Source of the DNA: Shewanella fidelis ATCC BAA-318
GTDB lineage: Bacteria > Pseudomonadota > Gammaproteobacteria > Enterobacterales > Shewanellaceae
Assembly (NCBI RefSeq): GCF_000518605.1
Contig: NZ_JADX01000011.1
Location: 1-64,000, forward strand
Direction of reading: 5' to 3'
DNA length: 64,000 nt
A model generated the notes under the pieces. It was not told the DNA's origin. It did not search any database and saw nothing but the letters and a program-made list of their open reading frames with translations. This document shows positions 27,980-36,501 of this stretch, piece by piece (position 1 is the stretch's first letter; every line of letters starts with the position of its first letter). Made by a program: the position numbers and the translations under genes.

Positions 27980-29000
27980 ATGTTTGATTCAGCCAGTACC
28001 TAAATTGACTCGGTAATTGTCCAGTCCAGCGTTTAAAAGAGCGTCTGAAGTTATTACTGTCGGCAAATTTAAGTTGCTGAGCAACCTGCAGATTAGTTTC
28101 ACCCGTTACCGCCAATAAATAGATGGCATTGTGTAGATTCGCTTGATCTTGCAGTTGCTGAAAACTCACACTAAAGGGCTTTAAGCGGCGTTTTAATGTA
28201 GCAGGGCTTAGGCCGAGTGCGTGGGCGATATCCGGTAAAGAGTGATGCTGCCCTTTGGTTAGCAAGCGGCGGATCATTGCGGGTAACCCTATGGTAAATT
28301 CGGCTTGCTTTAGTTGTTGCTGCGCTTGTAACTCTGCCAGTTTAAAACCCTGTTTATCAGCCATTTGAAATGGCACATTATTTAACGCTAAATCATAGCT
28401 GATCACGCATAGAGGTTGGGTAAAACTCAGTTTGTCGCCTAAGTATTTATGATATTGGTCGATATGTTTAGGTTTAGCATAGGGCAAGCTGAAATGACCT
28501 TGCCAAGTTTGATTGGCTAGGCGTTTATAGCTGGCAACAAAACTGGAAAGCGTTAGCTCAATAAAGAACTGTTGCTGCTTAGCGGTTGCAATGTCCAGTT
28601 GCAGTATTAAGTGCTGCTGTTGTGTTGTTTGCCAGCGCCAGCCTTGTAACCAAGGCTGACTTTGCCAGTGATATTGCTGCCACAACGCTTGCATCTCAGT
28701 TAAGTTGGCACTACACAATAGGCCGTTAGTCAGGTTACCGCTTTGGCTTGGTAGCCATTGCTGGCCTAACAAAAAAGCCAGATCGTTTCCGGGCCATAAA
28801 TTTAGTGCGTTGTCGATAAGTTTGCCGAGTTGCAGCGGGCTTATTTTGTGGTTTAAGTGACGAAGATCTTGCTCAAAAATCCCTGTACCGCTAAGCAGCT
28901 GATGAATATTGAGTTGCCGATATTCAAATAAGCTGATTAAGCTGGCGACCAGTAGTGAACTGTTGATGCATTTATCTTGAGCATAAGCGATGCCTTGCAT
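27978..29000 (-). CDS. AraC-family transcriptional regulator
   Basis: A 340-residue regulator with an AraC-type ligand domain (about 20-210, arabinose-binding-like family 2) and a C-terminal double helix-turn-helix (about 240-335: SLPDIAHALGLSPATLKRRL, then NLQVAQQLKFADSNNFRRSF). It is transcribed with the upstream membrane GGDEF-like gene (two-base gap) and converges on the adhesin operon. Regulation of that operon is a reasonable guess from position only. No cognate operator could be recognised. Confidence 0.85.
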   Translation of the reverse strand: MQGIAYAQDKCINSSLLVASLISLFEYRQLNIHQLLSGTGIFEQDLRHLNHKISPLQLGKLIDNALNLWPGNDLAFLLGQQWLPSQSGNLTNGLLCSANLTEMQALWQQYHWQSQPWLQGWRWQTTQQQHLILQLDIATAKQQQFFIELTLSSFVASYKRLANQTWQGHFSLPYAKPKHIDQYHKYLGDKLSFTQPLCVISYDLALNNVPFQMADKQGFKLAELQAQQQLKQAEFTIGLPAMIRRLLTKGQHHSLPDIAHALGLSPATLKRRLKPFSVSFQQLQDQANLHNAIYLLAVTGETNLQVAQQLKFADSNNFRRSFKRWTGQLPSQFRYWLNQT

Positions 29001-29002
29001 GC

Positions 29003-29890
29003 TTAGCCAGCCTTTGCAATTGGCCGAGCCAGTTTGATTTGCTTCATCTTGTTATTTAGCTGGCTAATTAATTTATTTGCTTCAATGGTTTGCTGTTCAG
29101 TTTGAAGCTGATAGTGCACCTCGGCACAACTGGCTTGGCAGTTTAGTTGATTAATGGCTTGTTTGAGTTCCTTGGCCATCGCTTGGGTAAAAGTGTTGGA
29201 AGCGTTGGGGAGTAACACGATAAAGCTGTCACCAGCGTAGCGACACACTAGATCTTGTGAACGCAGTTGGCTAGACAAGAGCTGGGCAATATTAGTCAGT
29301 AAGATATCGCCTTCCTTAAAGCCTTGTTGCTGGTTGATGTCGCTAAAGTTATCTATATCAAACATAACCAGTCCAAGTTGTTTATCACGTTTAATATGCA
29401 TGTCTAATTGGTGGCGAATAGCACGGCAATCATAGATTTTGGTTACCCGATCAACTAATTGATGCTGTCGGAAAAATTGTTCTCGTGTACGCAGTTGCTC
29501 GTTGACTGTTTTCTGCTCTTCACGCCATAACCATAACCCTAAGGTTAGCGTCAGTAAGCCTATTGGCGTTGGCAGTTTTTCTAGCCAGCTAAACCAAGTT
29601 GGCAAACTACTATTGATAAAAAACTCATCTAACAAGTCCATATAGCAGCCTAAGCTGTAGCCGAGTAAGCCGATAATCAGCAGTCGAGTGACATTGCCGT
29701 CAGGTCTTGCTTGCAGCACCATAGTTAACCAACTTAGCCCCAGAATGAGCAGTGCACCTTCTGTGGCGACATCAAATAGATCTATGTTACTGCTGGGTTT
29801 GAGCTGCGCCTGCATCAGGCTAAAACTGAGTAAAAGACTAAAAGTGATGGCGATAGTGCATGCTGCTCGATAGATTTTTCCGTTAGCCAT
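29003..29890 (-). CDS. Membrane protein with degenerate GGDEF domain (AGDSF)
   Basis: A 295-residue protein with about four N-terminal transmembrane helices (about 10-28, 44-60, 67-84, 108-124) and a C-terminal diguanylate-cyclase-like domain (about 145-285). The domain keeps LVMFDIDNFSDIN and LVCRYAGDSFIVLLP, but the signature is AGDSF (219-223) in place of GGDEF, so the catalytic Glu is Ser. Cyclase activity is therefore doubtful; it may be a sensor, a c-di-GMP/GTP-binding or protein-binding module. It leads a two-gene operon with the AraC regulator next to a biofilm-type adhesin system, where c-di-GMP control is common. Confidence 0.83.
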   Translation of the reverse strand: MANGKIYRAACTIAITFSLLLSFSLMQAQLKPSSNIDLFDVATEGALLILGLSWLTMVLQARPDGNVTRLLIIGLLGYSLGCYMDLLDEFFINSSLPTWFSWLEKLPTPIGLLTLTLGLWLWREEQKTVNEQLRTREQFFRQHQLVDRVTKIYDCRAIRHQLDMHIKRDKQLGLVMFDIDNFSDINQQQGFKEGDILLTNIAQLLSSQLRSQDLVCRYAGDSFIVLLPNASNTFTQAMAKELKQAINQLNCQASCAEVHYQLQTEQQTIEANKLISQLNNKMKQIKLARPIAKAG

Positions 29891-30312
29891 TGAGTCCTCT
29901 TCGCGCCAAGTTTCACGCGTGCTGATAGCAATATTGTTGCAATAAAATGAACACGCTAGCGCTTTTTGATGACGGTTTTATGATGCAGAAACAGTCAAAT
30001 TAGCTCAGTGGATTTGTGGTTAATGTATGCATAGTGCAGGGGGGAACGGTAATGACTGCACTGGCTAACCTGCAATCATACGGATTTAAATCCAAATAAA
30101 ACAATTGCTTGCGTGTTTTTCTTGCTCGGTTTTATCTGTTTTCTCTAAGGCTTAAACCGTTGCGAATGAGCAGGCAAATTGGCTCAGTAACACGGATAAA
30201 CTATCGTAAGTTATTGAATTTAATTGCAGTTAGATTTTCCCGTCATGTAAATGTCATCTAGCTATTCTAGCTTTGCCTGCAAATCACCTTTAGCAGAATA
30301 GGAACCAACACC
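29891..30312. other. Divergent promoter region between the GGDEF-like and TonB genes
   Basis: 422 bases with no supportable gene. It holds the promoters of both flanking transcripts. A PHO-box-like site lies near the right end (separate entry). An imperfect inverted repeat, AGTGCA ... TGCACT, lies at about 30030-30060. Confidence 0.6.
30240..30257 (+). promoter_or_regulatory. Candidate PHO box (PhoB site)
   Basis: CCGTCATGTAAATGTCAT matches the E. coli pstS PHO-box repeat CTGTCATAAAACTGTCAT at 14 of 18 positions, including both GTCAT halves 11 bases apart. A -10-like TATTCT lies at 30263-30268, a suitable distance downstream. It is 56 bases before the TonB receptor start and upstream of a phytase, so phosphate-starvation induction makes biological sense. 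Confidence 0.72.
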
Positions 30313-33051
30313 ATGAAGCAGCTCGGCTCGCTTTCACCGCTTTACTTAGCGCTCTTTGCGTCAAGCTTGTGCATACCTAACACCTCATGGGCAGGCAGAG
30401 TGGAAGGCTCAATTAAAGATGTCACAACGCAGATCCCGTTAGAGGGGGCCATGATTAGCATCGAAGAGTTGAACTTAAAGCAAGAATCTAATCGAGACGG
30501 TCGCTTTTTCTTTCAAGAAGTTCCTGAAGGCCGCTACACCTTAGTGGCACAGTATCTTGGCGGCCAAACCTATAAACAACAGATCCAAGTCGGTGAGATC
30601 AGTTTGACTCAAACCGAAATTGAGTTGAGTGGCGATGGCGTTGAACATATTCAAGTGATTGGTCAGCGTGGTGCTTTAAGTAAATCGTTAAACCGCCAAC
30701 GCGCTGCTGACAATTTAGTCAGTGTATTAAGTGCCGATGCACTGGGCAACTTTCCTGACACCAATATTAGTGAGGCGCTACAAAGAGTGCCCGGGGTATC
30801 GATTGAACGTGATCAAGGTGAAGGCCGCTTTGTACGTGTTCGCGGCATGGCGCCAGACTATAACTCTGTATCGATGAATGGCACTCGTTTACCCTCGCCA
30901 GATAGTGACCGTCGTGCTGTTGCCTTAGATGTTGTGCCTGCTGACTTATTACAATCGGTTGAAGTGACGAAAACCTTAACTCCTGATATGGATGCCGACT
31001 CGCTTGGCGGTGCGATAGAAGTCAAAAGCTTGTCGGCATTTGACCGTGATGAAAGGTATATCAACGTCAGTGCTGAGGGCAGTTATGATGCGATGACAGA
31101 AAGCAGTAACCCAAAGCTGGCGGCTAGCTTTAGCGACATTTACCAAGATAATTTCGGTGTGGCACTTGCTGCGAGTTGGTACGACAGGGACTTTGGTTCC
31201 GATAATGTCGAAACTGGCGGCAAGTGGAGCTTTGATGAGCCAGCACGCTTGGAGGAAGTTGAGCAAAGAGATTACGACATTAATCGAGAGCGGATCGGGA
31301 TCGGTGCCAATTTTGATTTTCGTCCCAACGATAATAATGACCTGTACTTACGCACTCTCTATAGCAGCTTTGTTGATAGCGAAACTCGAAATTCTAATGA
31401 GATTAAGTGGGATGAGGCGACCTTAGCTGATCAGCTAAGTGCCGCAGAAGCGACACGCTCACTCAAGTCTAGAGAGGAAGATCAGTCGATTATCTCATTA
31501 GTCTTTGGTGGTGAATCACGTTTTGATAAGTGGATTTTAAATTACCAAGCAAGTTGGAGTCGCGCTCAAGCTGACAAGCCTATGTATATCGGCAAAGCTG
31601 ATTTTGAAGCTGGCTTTGATGAAGTGGGTTATCAAGACTCTCAAGTGCCAAAAATTATTGCCGACGATAGGTTTTATAGCGCTGATGAGTACCAACTGGC
31701 TAAGATTGAAATTGCAGATTCCAGTACCGTCGACAATATGATGTCAGGCAAATTTGATGCAAGTAAAACTATGTTACTTGGTGAGCGTCCGCTAGAAGTT
31801 AAGTTTGGCGCTAAATACAGTAGTCGTGAAAAAACTAACCGCGAAGACGTATGGATTTACAAAGATTTTGATGAGCTGGGCTTTACTGAACAGCAACTCA
31901 GTATGGCTGCATTTGCAGGCAATGAACCTAACTATAATATAGGCCGTTTTGGGCCATCAATTAATGCTGATGCTGTGTGGGATCTGGTTCATCGCTTAGA
32001 CAGCGATGCCGCAATAGATGATATTGAGTCGCAGATTAACGACTTTGATATCGATGAAGATATTGCCGCGGCCTATTTAATGGGTCATATCGATATCGAT
32101 AATCTACGCATATTGGCCGGTGTGCGCTTTGAGCACACTGACACGTATTCCAAAGGCACAGGCTTTGATGCAAGCCAAGATGATTTCTTTGCTACGACTT
32201 ACGACAGAGACTACCAACATTGGTTGCCTGGTTTGCACCTAAACTATAAATGGGGTGATAAAACCGTAGTCAGAGCATCATGGAATAACACGATTGTTAG
32301 GCCGACATTTGGTCAACTTGCACCAGGCTATTTAATTGAGCAAAGCGACGATGAACTTGAAGCTGCGTTTGGTAATCCAGATCTAAAGGCGCTGGAATCC
32401 ATGAACTGGGATATTAGTGTTGAACACTATATGGGCGGTTTAGGCGTGGTCTCTGTAAGTGGTTTCTACAAAGACATTAGTCACTTTATTTATGAAGCAG
32501 ATTTAGGTGGCTACGGCAAATACCAAGACTTCGATAAAGCTGACACCTTCGTCAACGGCGACGACGCCAATATTTTGGGGATGGAGTTGGCCTATGTGCA
32601 AGAGTTTGGCTTTATGCCCGAGGGCTGGCGTGGCCTGATTTTTACCACCAACCTTACTTTAAGTGATTCAACGGCTGAGATTAACTGGCAAGATGATGGC
32701 ACTCAAACTCGTGATATCCCACTACCTAGCCAATCTGAAGTATCTGCCAATGCATCATTTGGCTATGAAAACGCCTATGTTAGCTTTCGTTTTTCTGCCG
32801 CTTACAAATCAGAATACTTACTAGAAGTGGCTGAGCTTGATGATGCGGCATTTGATATCTATCAAGATGCGCATACTCAATATGATTTTGTAGCCAAAGG
32901 CTTTATCACTGAAGATTTAACTGTCTATTTCAAAGCGATAAATCTCAGCGATGAACCTTTCTATGCCTATACCGGGCAAAACCGTTATAACGCGCAGTAT
33001 GAAGAATACGGTCGTACTTTCCAGCTGGGTATCCAGTACATTAACTTTTAA
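30313..33051 (+). CDS. TonB-dependent outer-membrane receptor, probable phytate/phosphate-ester uptake
   Basis: A 912-residue receptor. The signal peptide (about 1-27) is followed by a carboxypeptidase-regulatory-like domain (about 28-105, TQIPLEGAMISIEE) and a plug (about 125-245: SDNLVSVLSADALGNFPDTN-like region, then ALQRVPGVSIERDQGEGR and RVRGMAPDYNSVSMNG). A 22-strand-type barrel ends in the aromatic FQLGIQYINF. The architecture is that of TonB receptors annotated as TIGR01782-type. The phytase gene follows 11 bases later, so transport of phytate or its products is the best inference; the ligand is not provable from sequence. A PHO box lies upstream. Confidence 0.92.
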   Translation: MKQLGSLSPLYLALFASSLCIPNTSWAGRVEGSIKDVTTQIPLEGAMISIEELNLKQESNRDGRFFFQEVPEGRYTLVAQYLGGQTYKQQIQVGEISLTQTEIELSGDGVEHIQVIGQRGALSKSLNRQRAADNLVSVLSADALGNFPDTNISEALQRVPGVSIERDQGEGRFVRVRGMAPDYNSVSMNGTRLPSPDSDRRAVALDVVPADLLQSVEVTKTLTPDMDADSLGGAIEVKSLSAFDRDERYINVSAEGSYDAMTESSNPKLAASFSDIYQDNFGVALAASWYDRDFGSDNVETGGKWSFDEPARLEEVEQRDYDINRERIGIGANFDFRPNDNNDLYLRTLYSSFVDSETRNSNEIKWDEATLADQLSAAEATRSLKSREEDQSIISLVFGGESRFDKWILNYQASWSRAQADKPMYIGKADFEAGFDEVGYQDSQVPKIIADDRFYSADEYQLAKIEIADSSTVDNMMSGKFDASKTMLLGERPLEVKFGAKYSSREKTNREDVWIYKDFDELGFTEQQLSMAAFAGNEPNYNIGRFGPSINADAVWDLVHRLDSDAAIDDIESQINDFDIDEDIAAAYLMGHIDIDNLRILAGVRFEHTDTYSKGTGFDASQDDFFATTYDRDYQHWLPGLHLNYKWGDKTVVRASWNNTIVRPTFGQLAPGYLIEQSDDELEAAFGNPDLKALESMNWDISVEHYMGGLGVVSVSGFYKDISHFIYEADLGGYGKYQDFDKADTFVNGDDANILGMELAYVQEFGFMPEGWRGLIFTTNLTLSDSTAEINWQDDGTQTRDIPLPSQSEVSANASFGYENAYVSFRFSAAYKSEYLLEVAELDDAAFDIYQDAHTQYDFVAKGFITEDLTVYFKAINLSDEPFYAYTGQNRYNAQYEEYGRTFQLGIQYINF

Positions 33052-33062
33052 GGAACCAGCTA

Positions 33063-34916
33063 ATGACTTTTAAACATGTTCTCACTCAGTCGGCACTCGG
33101 ATTGACCCTGTTAAGTTCGGCGCTAATTGCAGTCCAAGCGCAAACCGCAGAGGTTATGCAACCTAGCCCAGTTGGTGGCAGTGAAGTGGCAAAATGGCAA
33201 AGCCACTGGTTATACGCCAGCGAGCAGCAAGGACTATTACTTACCGATAACGCTGGGCTTAAAACCGTGGTGCCGGGGCAATTTGAGTATTTAGCCGTAC
33301 ATAACAATATTGCCCTAACTTACGATACTCAGGTCGACCAAGTGCAAGGTATTAAGCTTGATATCAATAATATGCAGCGATTAGCTTTGTTACCAAAGCG
33401 CAGCTTTCAAGTTGAGTGGCTTTGCTTACAACCGCGCCTTGCAGATGGCAACCTCTATGCATGGATTGGCGATGAAGCAGGCCGTGCTGAGCAATGGTTA
33501 TTAACCAGTAATGAGCAATGGCAACCACAGTTAGTGCGCAGCATGTCAGTAGCAATGGGCGCGCTAAAATGCCGTGTTGACAGCAATGAGCAGCTCTATG
33601 TTATCGATAATGGTCAAGGCTTGTGGCGCTATGCCGCAGCGCCTCATAGCCCTGATGAATCTGCACTCGTTGTCAGCTTGCCCGACAATTCGCTCACAGG
33701 ACTGGCAATGGTTGCAGACCAACCTGTGATGCTGGATGAGTCAGGTCAAATGTTTGATGCTCAAGGCCAGCGGTTAAACTCACCGTTTACTCAAAACTTA
33801 GCCTTAGAGAGCCTGTATATCGCAGATAATCAAGCGCTGGCGTACTCAGATGAGGATGGCTACTTTTACCTAGGTCAGTTTGATCAAGCGCAGTTGTATG
33901 GTTCGCACCCAGCAGGGACGCCGAGTAAAGACGTAATTAAAGAAGTACCTACAGCGGTTGAAAGCAGTATTGCAGACAGAGCTGGTGATACCATGGATGA
34001 TCCGGCCATTTGGATCCATCCAACGGCACCAGAAAAAAGTCGCATACTTGGCACGAATAAGCGTTGGGGATTATTGAGCTTTAATATGCAGGGTCAACAA
34101 GTTCAAGCCTTGGCTGTGGGCCGAGTGAATAATGTTGATATCCGCCAAGGTGTTAACTTAGGTGGTAAGCTTAGAGATATTGCAGTGGCAAGCAATAGAG
34201 ACCGTGACAGTTTAAGCTTGTTTGAGTTAAACAACGAGGGTGAACTCATTCAATTAGCTGAGCAAGCCACGCCGTTAACCGACATCTATGGGCTATGCTT
34301 GTATCAACCACAGGCTGATGAGCTGTATGCTTTTGTTAATAATAAGGCCGGAGAGATCAGTCAAATGGCGCTTCGCTGGCAAGACGGTCAATTAACGGCA
34401 ACAGAAGTTCGCCGCCTCACTGTACCTAGCCAACCTGAAGGTTGTGTGGCTGACGACAAACAACAGCGGTTATTTCTAGGTGAAGAAAATAGTGGTATTT
34501 GGCTATTTGATCTCGCTAGCGACACCCCAAGCAACCGTCTGCAAATTAACGCTGAGATGATTATTCAAGCTGGTGGGCCATTGGTGGCTGATATTGAGGG
34601 AATAGCCCTATATCAAACGGCTAGTGCAGACTATTTAGTTGTATCTAGCCAAGGCAACGATAGCTATTTGCTATACCAAAGCCAAGCGCCATATGAGTAT
34701 GTAGGGCGTTTTCGTATCGGTGTGAATGCAGCTAAAGGTTTTGATGGTAGTGCGGAAACCGATGGCTTAGATGTTACGACGCAAGCCGTTGGCAGTGGGC
34801 GTTGGGCGCAAGGTATGATGGTGGTGCAAGATGGCCGCAATCGCATGCCGGATCAAAATCAGAATTTTAAGTGGGTGCCTTGGAGTGAAATCAGCCAAGC
34901 GCTCGAGCTAAAATAG
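33063..34916 (+). CDS. Beta-propeller 3-phytase with two propeller domains
   Basis: A 617-residue exported protein with a signal peptide to about residue 27. The C-terminal domain (about 296-617) is a complete beta-propeller phytase: DDPAIWIHP, GTNKRWGLLSFN, NNVDIRQG, QPEGCVADD and ADIEGIALY carry the calcium- and phosphate-binding acidic residues. The N-terminal half (about 30-290) resembles a propeller but lacks those motifs, as in dual-domain phytases such as PhyH. Such enzymes release phosphate from Ca-phytate outside or in the periplasm. It is cotranscribed with the TonB receptor and followed by a strong terminator, and is probably PhoB-regulated. Confidence 0.92.
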   Translation: MTFKHVLTQSALGLTLLSSALIAVQAQTAEVMQPSPVGGSEVAKWQSHWLYASEQQGLLLTDNAGLKTVVPGQFEYLAVHNNIALTYDTQVDQVQGIKLDINNMQRLALLPKRSFQVEWLCLQPRLADGNLYAWIGDEAGRAEQWLLTSNEQWQPQLVRSMSVAMGALKCRVDSNEQLYVIDNGQGLWRYAAAPHSPDESALVVSLPDNSLTGLAMVADQPVMLDESGQMFDAQGQRLNSPFTQNLALESLYIADNQALAYSDEDGYFYLGQFDQAQLYGSHPAGTPSKDVIKEVPTAVESSIADRAGDTMDDPAIWIHPTAPEKSRILGTNKRWGLLSFNMQGQQVQALAVGRVNNVDIRQGVNLGGKLRDIAVASNRDRDSLSLFELNNEGELIQLAEQATPLTDIYGLCLYQPQADELYAFVNNKAGEISQMALRWQDGQLTATEVRRLTVPSQPEGCVADDKQQRLFLGEENSGIWLFDLASDTPSNRLQINAEMIIQAGGPLVADIEGIALYQTASADYLVVSSQGNDSYLLYQSQAPYEYVGRFRIGVNAAKGFDGSAETDGLDVTTQAVGSGRWAQGMMVVQDGRNRMPDQNQNFKWVPWSEISQALELK

Positions 34917-34926
34917 TCTTAATAAA

Positions 34927-34957
34927 CAACAAGGCGGTCTAGCCGCCTTGTTGGTTT
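34927..34957 (+). terminator. Rho-independent terminator after the phytase gene
   Basis: CAACAAGGCGG / CCGCCTTGTTG form an 11-bp perfect stem with a 5-base loop, then GGTTTATTT. It lies 11 bases after the phytase stop. The convergent lipoprotein gene ends just to the right, so it may serve both. Confidence 0.88.
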
Positions 34958-34973
34958 ATTTAAGCTAACTTGT

Positions 34974-36281
34974 TTAAGGTCGGCTGAAAAACAGAGTTTG
35001 ATCGACTTGGTTATCACCATTCTCATCAACACCTAGGCTTAACACGTCATTACTAACTGATAAGAAGAGTCCTAATGTTGGATCAAGCGTGAAATCTGTC
35101 AGCCCTGTATCACCGTTTGCATCAAAGGTGATATCTACAGAGACTTTATTGTTATCAGGGTCAATGCTGTATTTGCCCCATTCCATGCCAGACTTCTCAT
35201 CTTGGTCACTAAAATCCACTTCTGCATGGACATATGTTCCATCTTCATAGAATACAAACATAAGCAGGTCGTTTTCATCTGGCTCGCCGTCAATATCCCT
35301 TACTAACCAAGGCCCAAGTTCTACAGTGTTTGCTAATGGAGCAAAGATGAGTGTTTCATCAATTGTGCCGTCTGCGTCTTCATCAACATTGAGATTTAGC
35401 TGGCCATCGACAATCGTCGCAAAGAGTTGTGGGTTGCCAGCTGTTTTGTCAAAGTCATTAAGACCGATATCGCCATTGCCATCAAAGTCTTGGGTGGCAT
35501 AAACGCGATTCGTTTCGCTATCACGCTCATAAGTTCCCCACTCCATGCCGGCATCTTCTGTAGAGCTAGCATCTTCGACTTCAAATAACACATAAGTTCC
35601 GTTGTTAAAGAAGGTGATACTGAGCAGATCAGTTTCACTATTAGTGATTGACCAGCTGCCGACAATGCCGAGTTGGATCGCATTTTCATCGAGTTGCTCT
35701 GCAAGGTGAGCAAGCGCAGACTCCTCACTAATAAGTTCAGAAGTTACGTTATCTTGACCACCGTTTGCGATTGTGTTTTTTACCGCATCGGCGGCAGCAA
35801 AATCAGCGGTAGAGAGGCTGAAGTCTACCGGTTCGGCTGTATCAATAGCAGTTTGTGTGATTGTTATACCGTTATCGGGGTCGCCATCTTGATCTAAGGT
35901 TTGCAGCAACCTAGCCATATTGACGACCTTATCGTCAGTAATATCTTCTGTGTTGGCTATTTCGAGTGGCGTGACTACGCCAGAGGCCGTTGTTGCTGGG
36001 AACTCAAGATCGCCAATGAAGAAAGTGACAGTTTCGCCATCGACATAGTTGTAACGCCCTTCGGCATCTGTCACCCCTGATAGGGTTTCTGTTTTATAAC
36101 CTATGCCGATTACAGGGCTGTCGAGAAACACACCAGATTCACTAGGTGTGGTTACTGGCTGGGTTACGGGTTGTTCAATCTCTGCATTGTCATTGTCGTC
36201 ACTACTGCAAGCGCTGAGAAAGCTTATTAGGAATAAAGAGCATACAATGCGTTGAGCACGCGGGTAGGCCTTAATTGACAT
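34974..36281 (-). CDS. Lipoprotein with duplicated domain and calcium-type Asp motifs
   Basis: A 435-residue protein with a lipoprotein signal (lipobox FLSAC) and an acidic linker. An N-terminal domain (GVFLDSPVIGIGYKTET ... YVDGETVTFFIGDLEF) is common in Shewanella-type surface lipoproteins. Two tandem homologous units (about 215-325 and 325-435) follow, each with GMEWG(T/K)Y and ending in a DxDxDG-like loop (DEDADGTIDETL, DENGDNQVDQTL). Another such loop is DFDGNGDIGLNDFD. Calcium binding is likely; the function is unknown. The start at 36281 has AAGGAG seven bases upstream; the longer frame to 36308 lacks a site. Confidence 0.75.
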   Translation of the reverse strand: MSIKAYPRAQRIVCSLFLISFLSACSSDDNDNAEIEQPVTQPVTTPSESGVFLDSPVIGIGYKTETLSGVTDAEGRYNYVDGETVTFFIGDLEFPATTASGVVTPLEIANTEDITDDKVVNMARLLQTLDQDGDPDNGITITQTAIDTAEPVDFSLSTADFAAADAVKNTIANGGQDNVTSELISEESALAHLAEQLDENAIQLGIVGSWSITNSETDLLSITFFNNGTYVLFEVEDASSTEDAGMEWGTYERDSETNRVYATQDFDGNGDIGLNDFDKTAGNPQLFATIVDGQLNLNVDEDADGTIDETLIFAPLANTVELGPWLVRDIDGEPDENDLLMFVFYEDGTYVHAEVDFSDQDEKSGMEWGKYSIDPDNNKVSVDITFDANGDTGLTDFTLDPTLGLFLSVSNDVLSLGVDENGDNQVDQTLFFSRP

Positions 36282-36501
36282 AGAAACTCCTTTTCTTACC
36301 AAAGTCATTAGAGGTTATTTATTGAGAAGCGATTGATGCTGACTTATAAAAATACGGTAATTGTTCGGGTAATAAAGTCGATTCAAGTAATTTCAAAAAA
36401 TTTCAAAAAAACGCCATCTAATAGCGATAAAATCAATACTTTAGTGTATAAAAAGAGCGGTTGTGATTAAATAATCAACGGTTTAAGCAAGATACCTAAG
36501 G

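Noticed and set aside
32563..33307. Possible frameshift or second gene between receptor and phytase
   Set aside because: Both frames are intact with proper starts and an 11-base gap; the antisense frame at 33086-33307 has no support.
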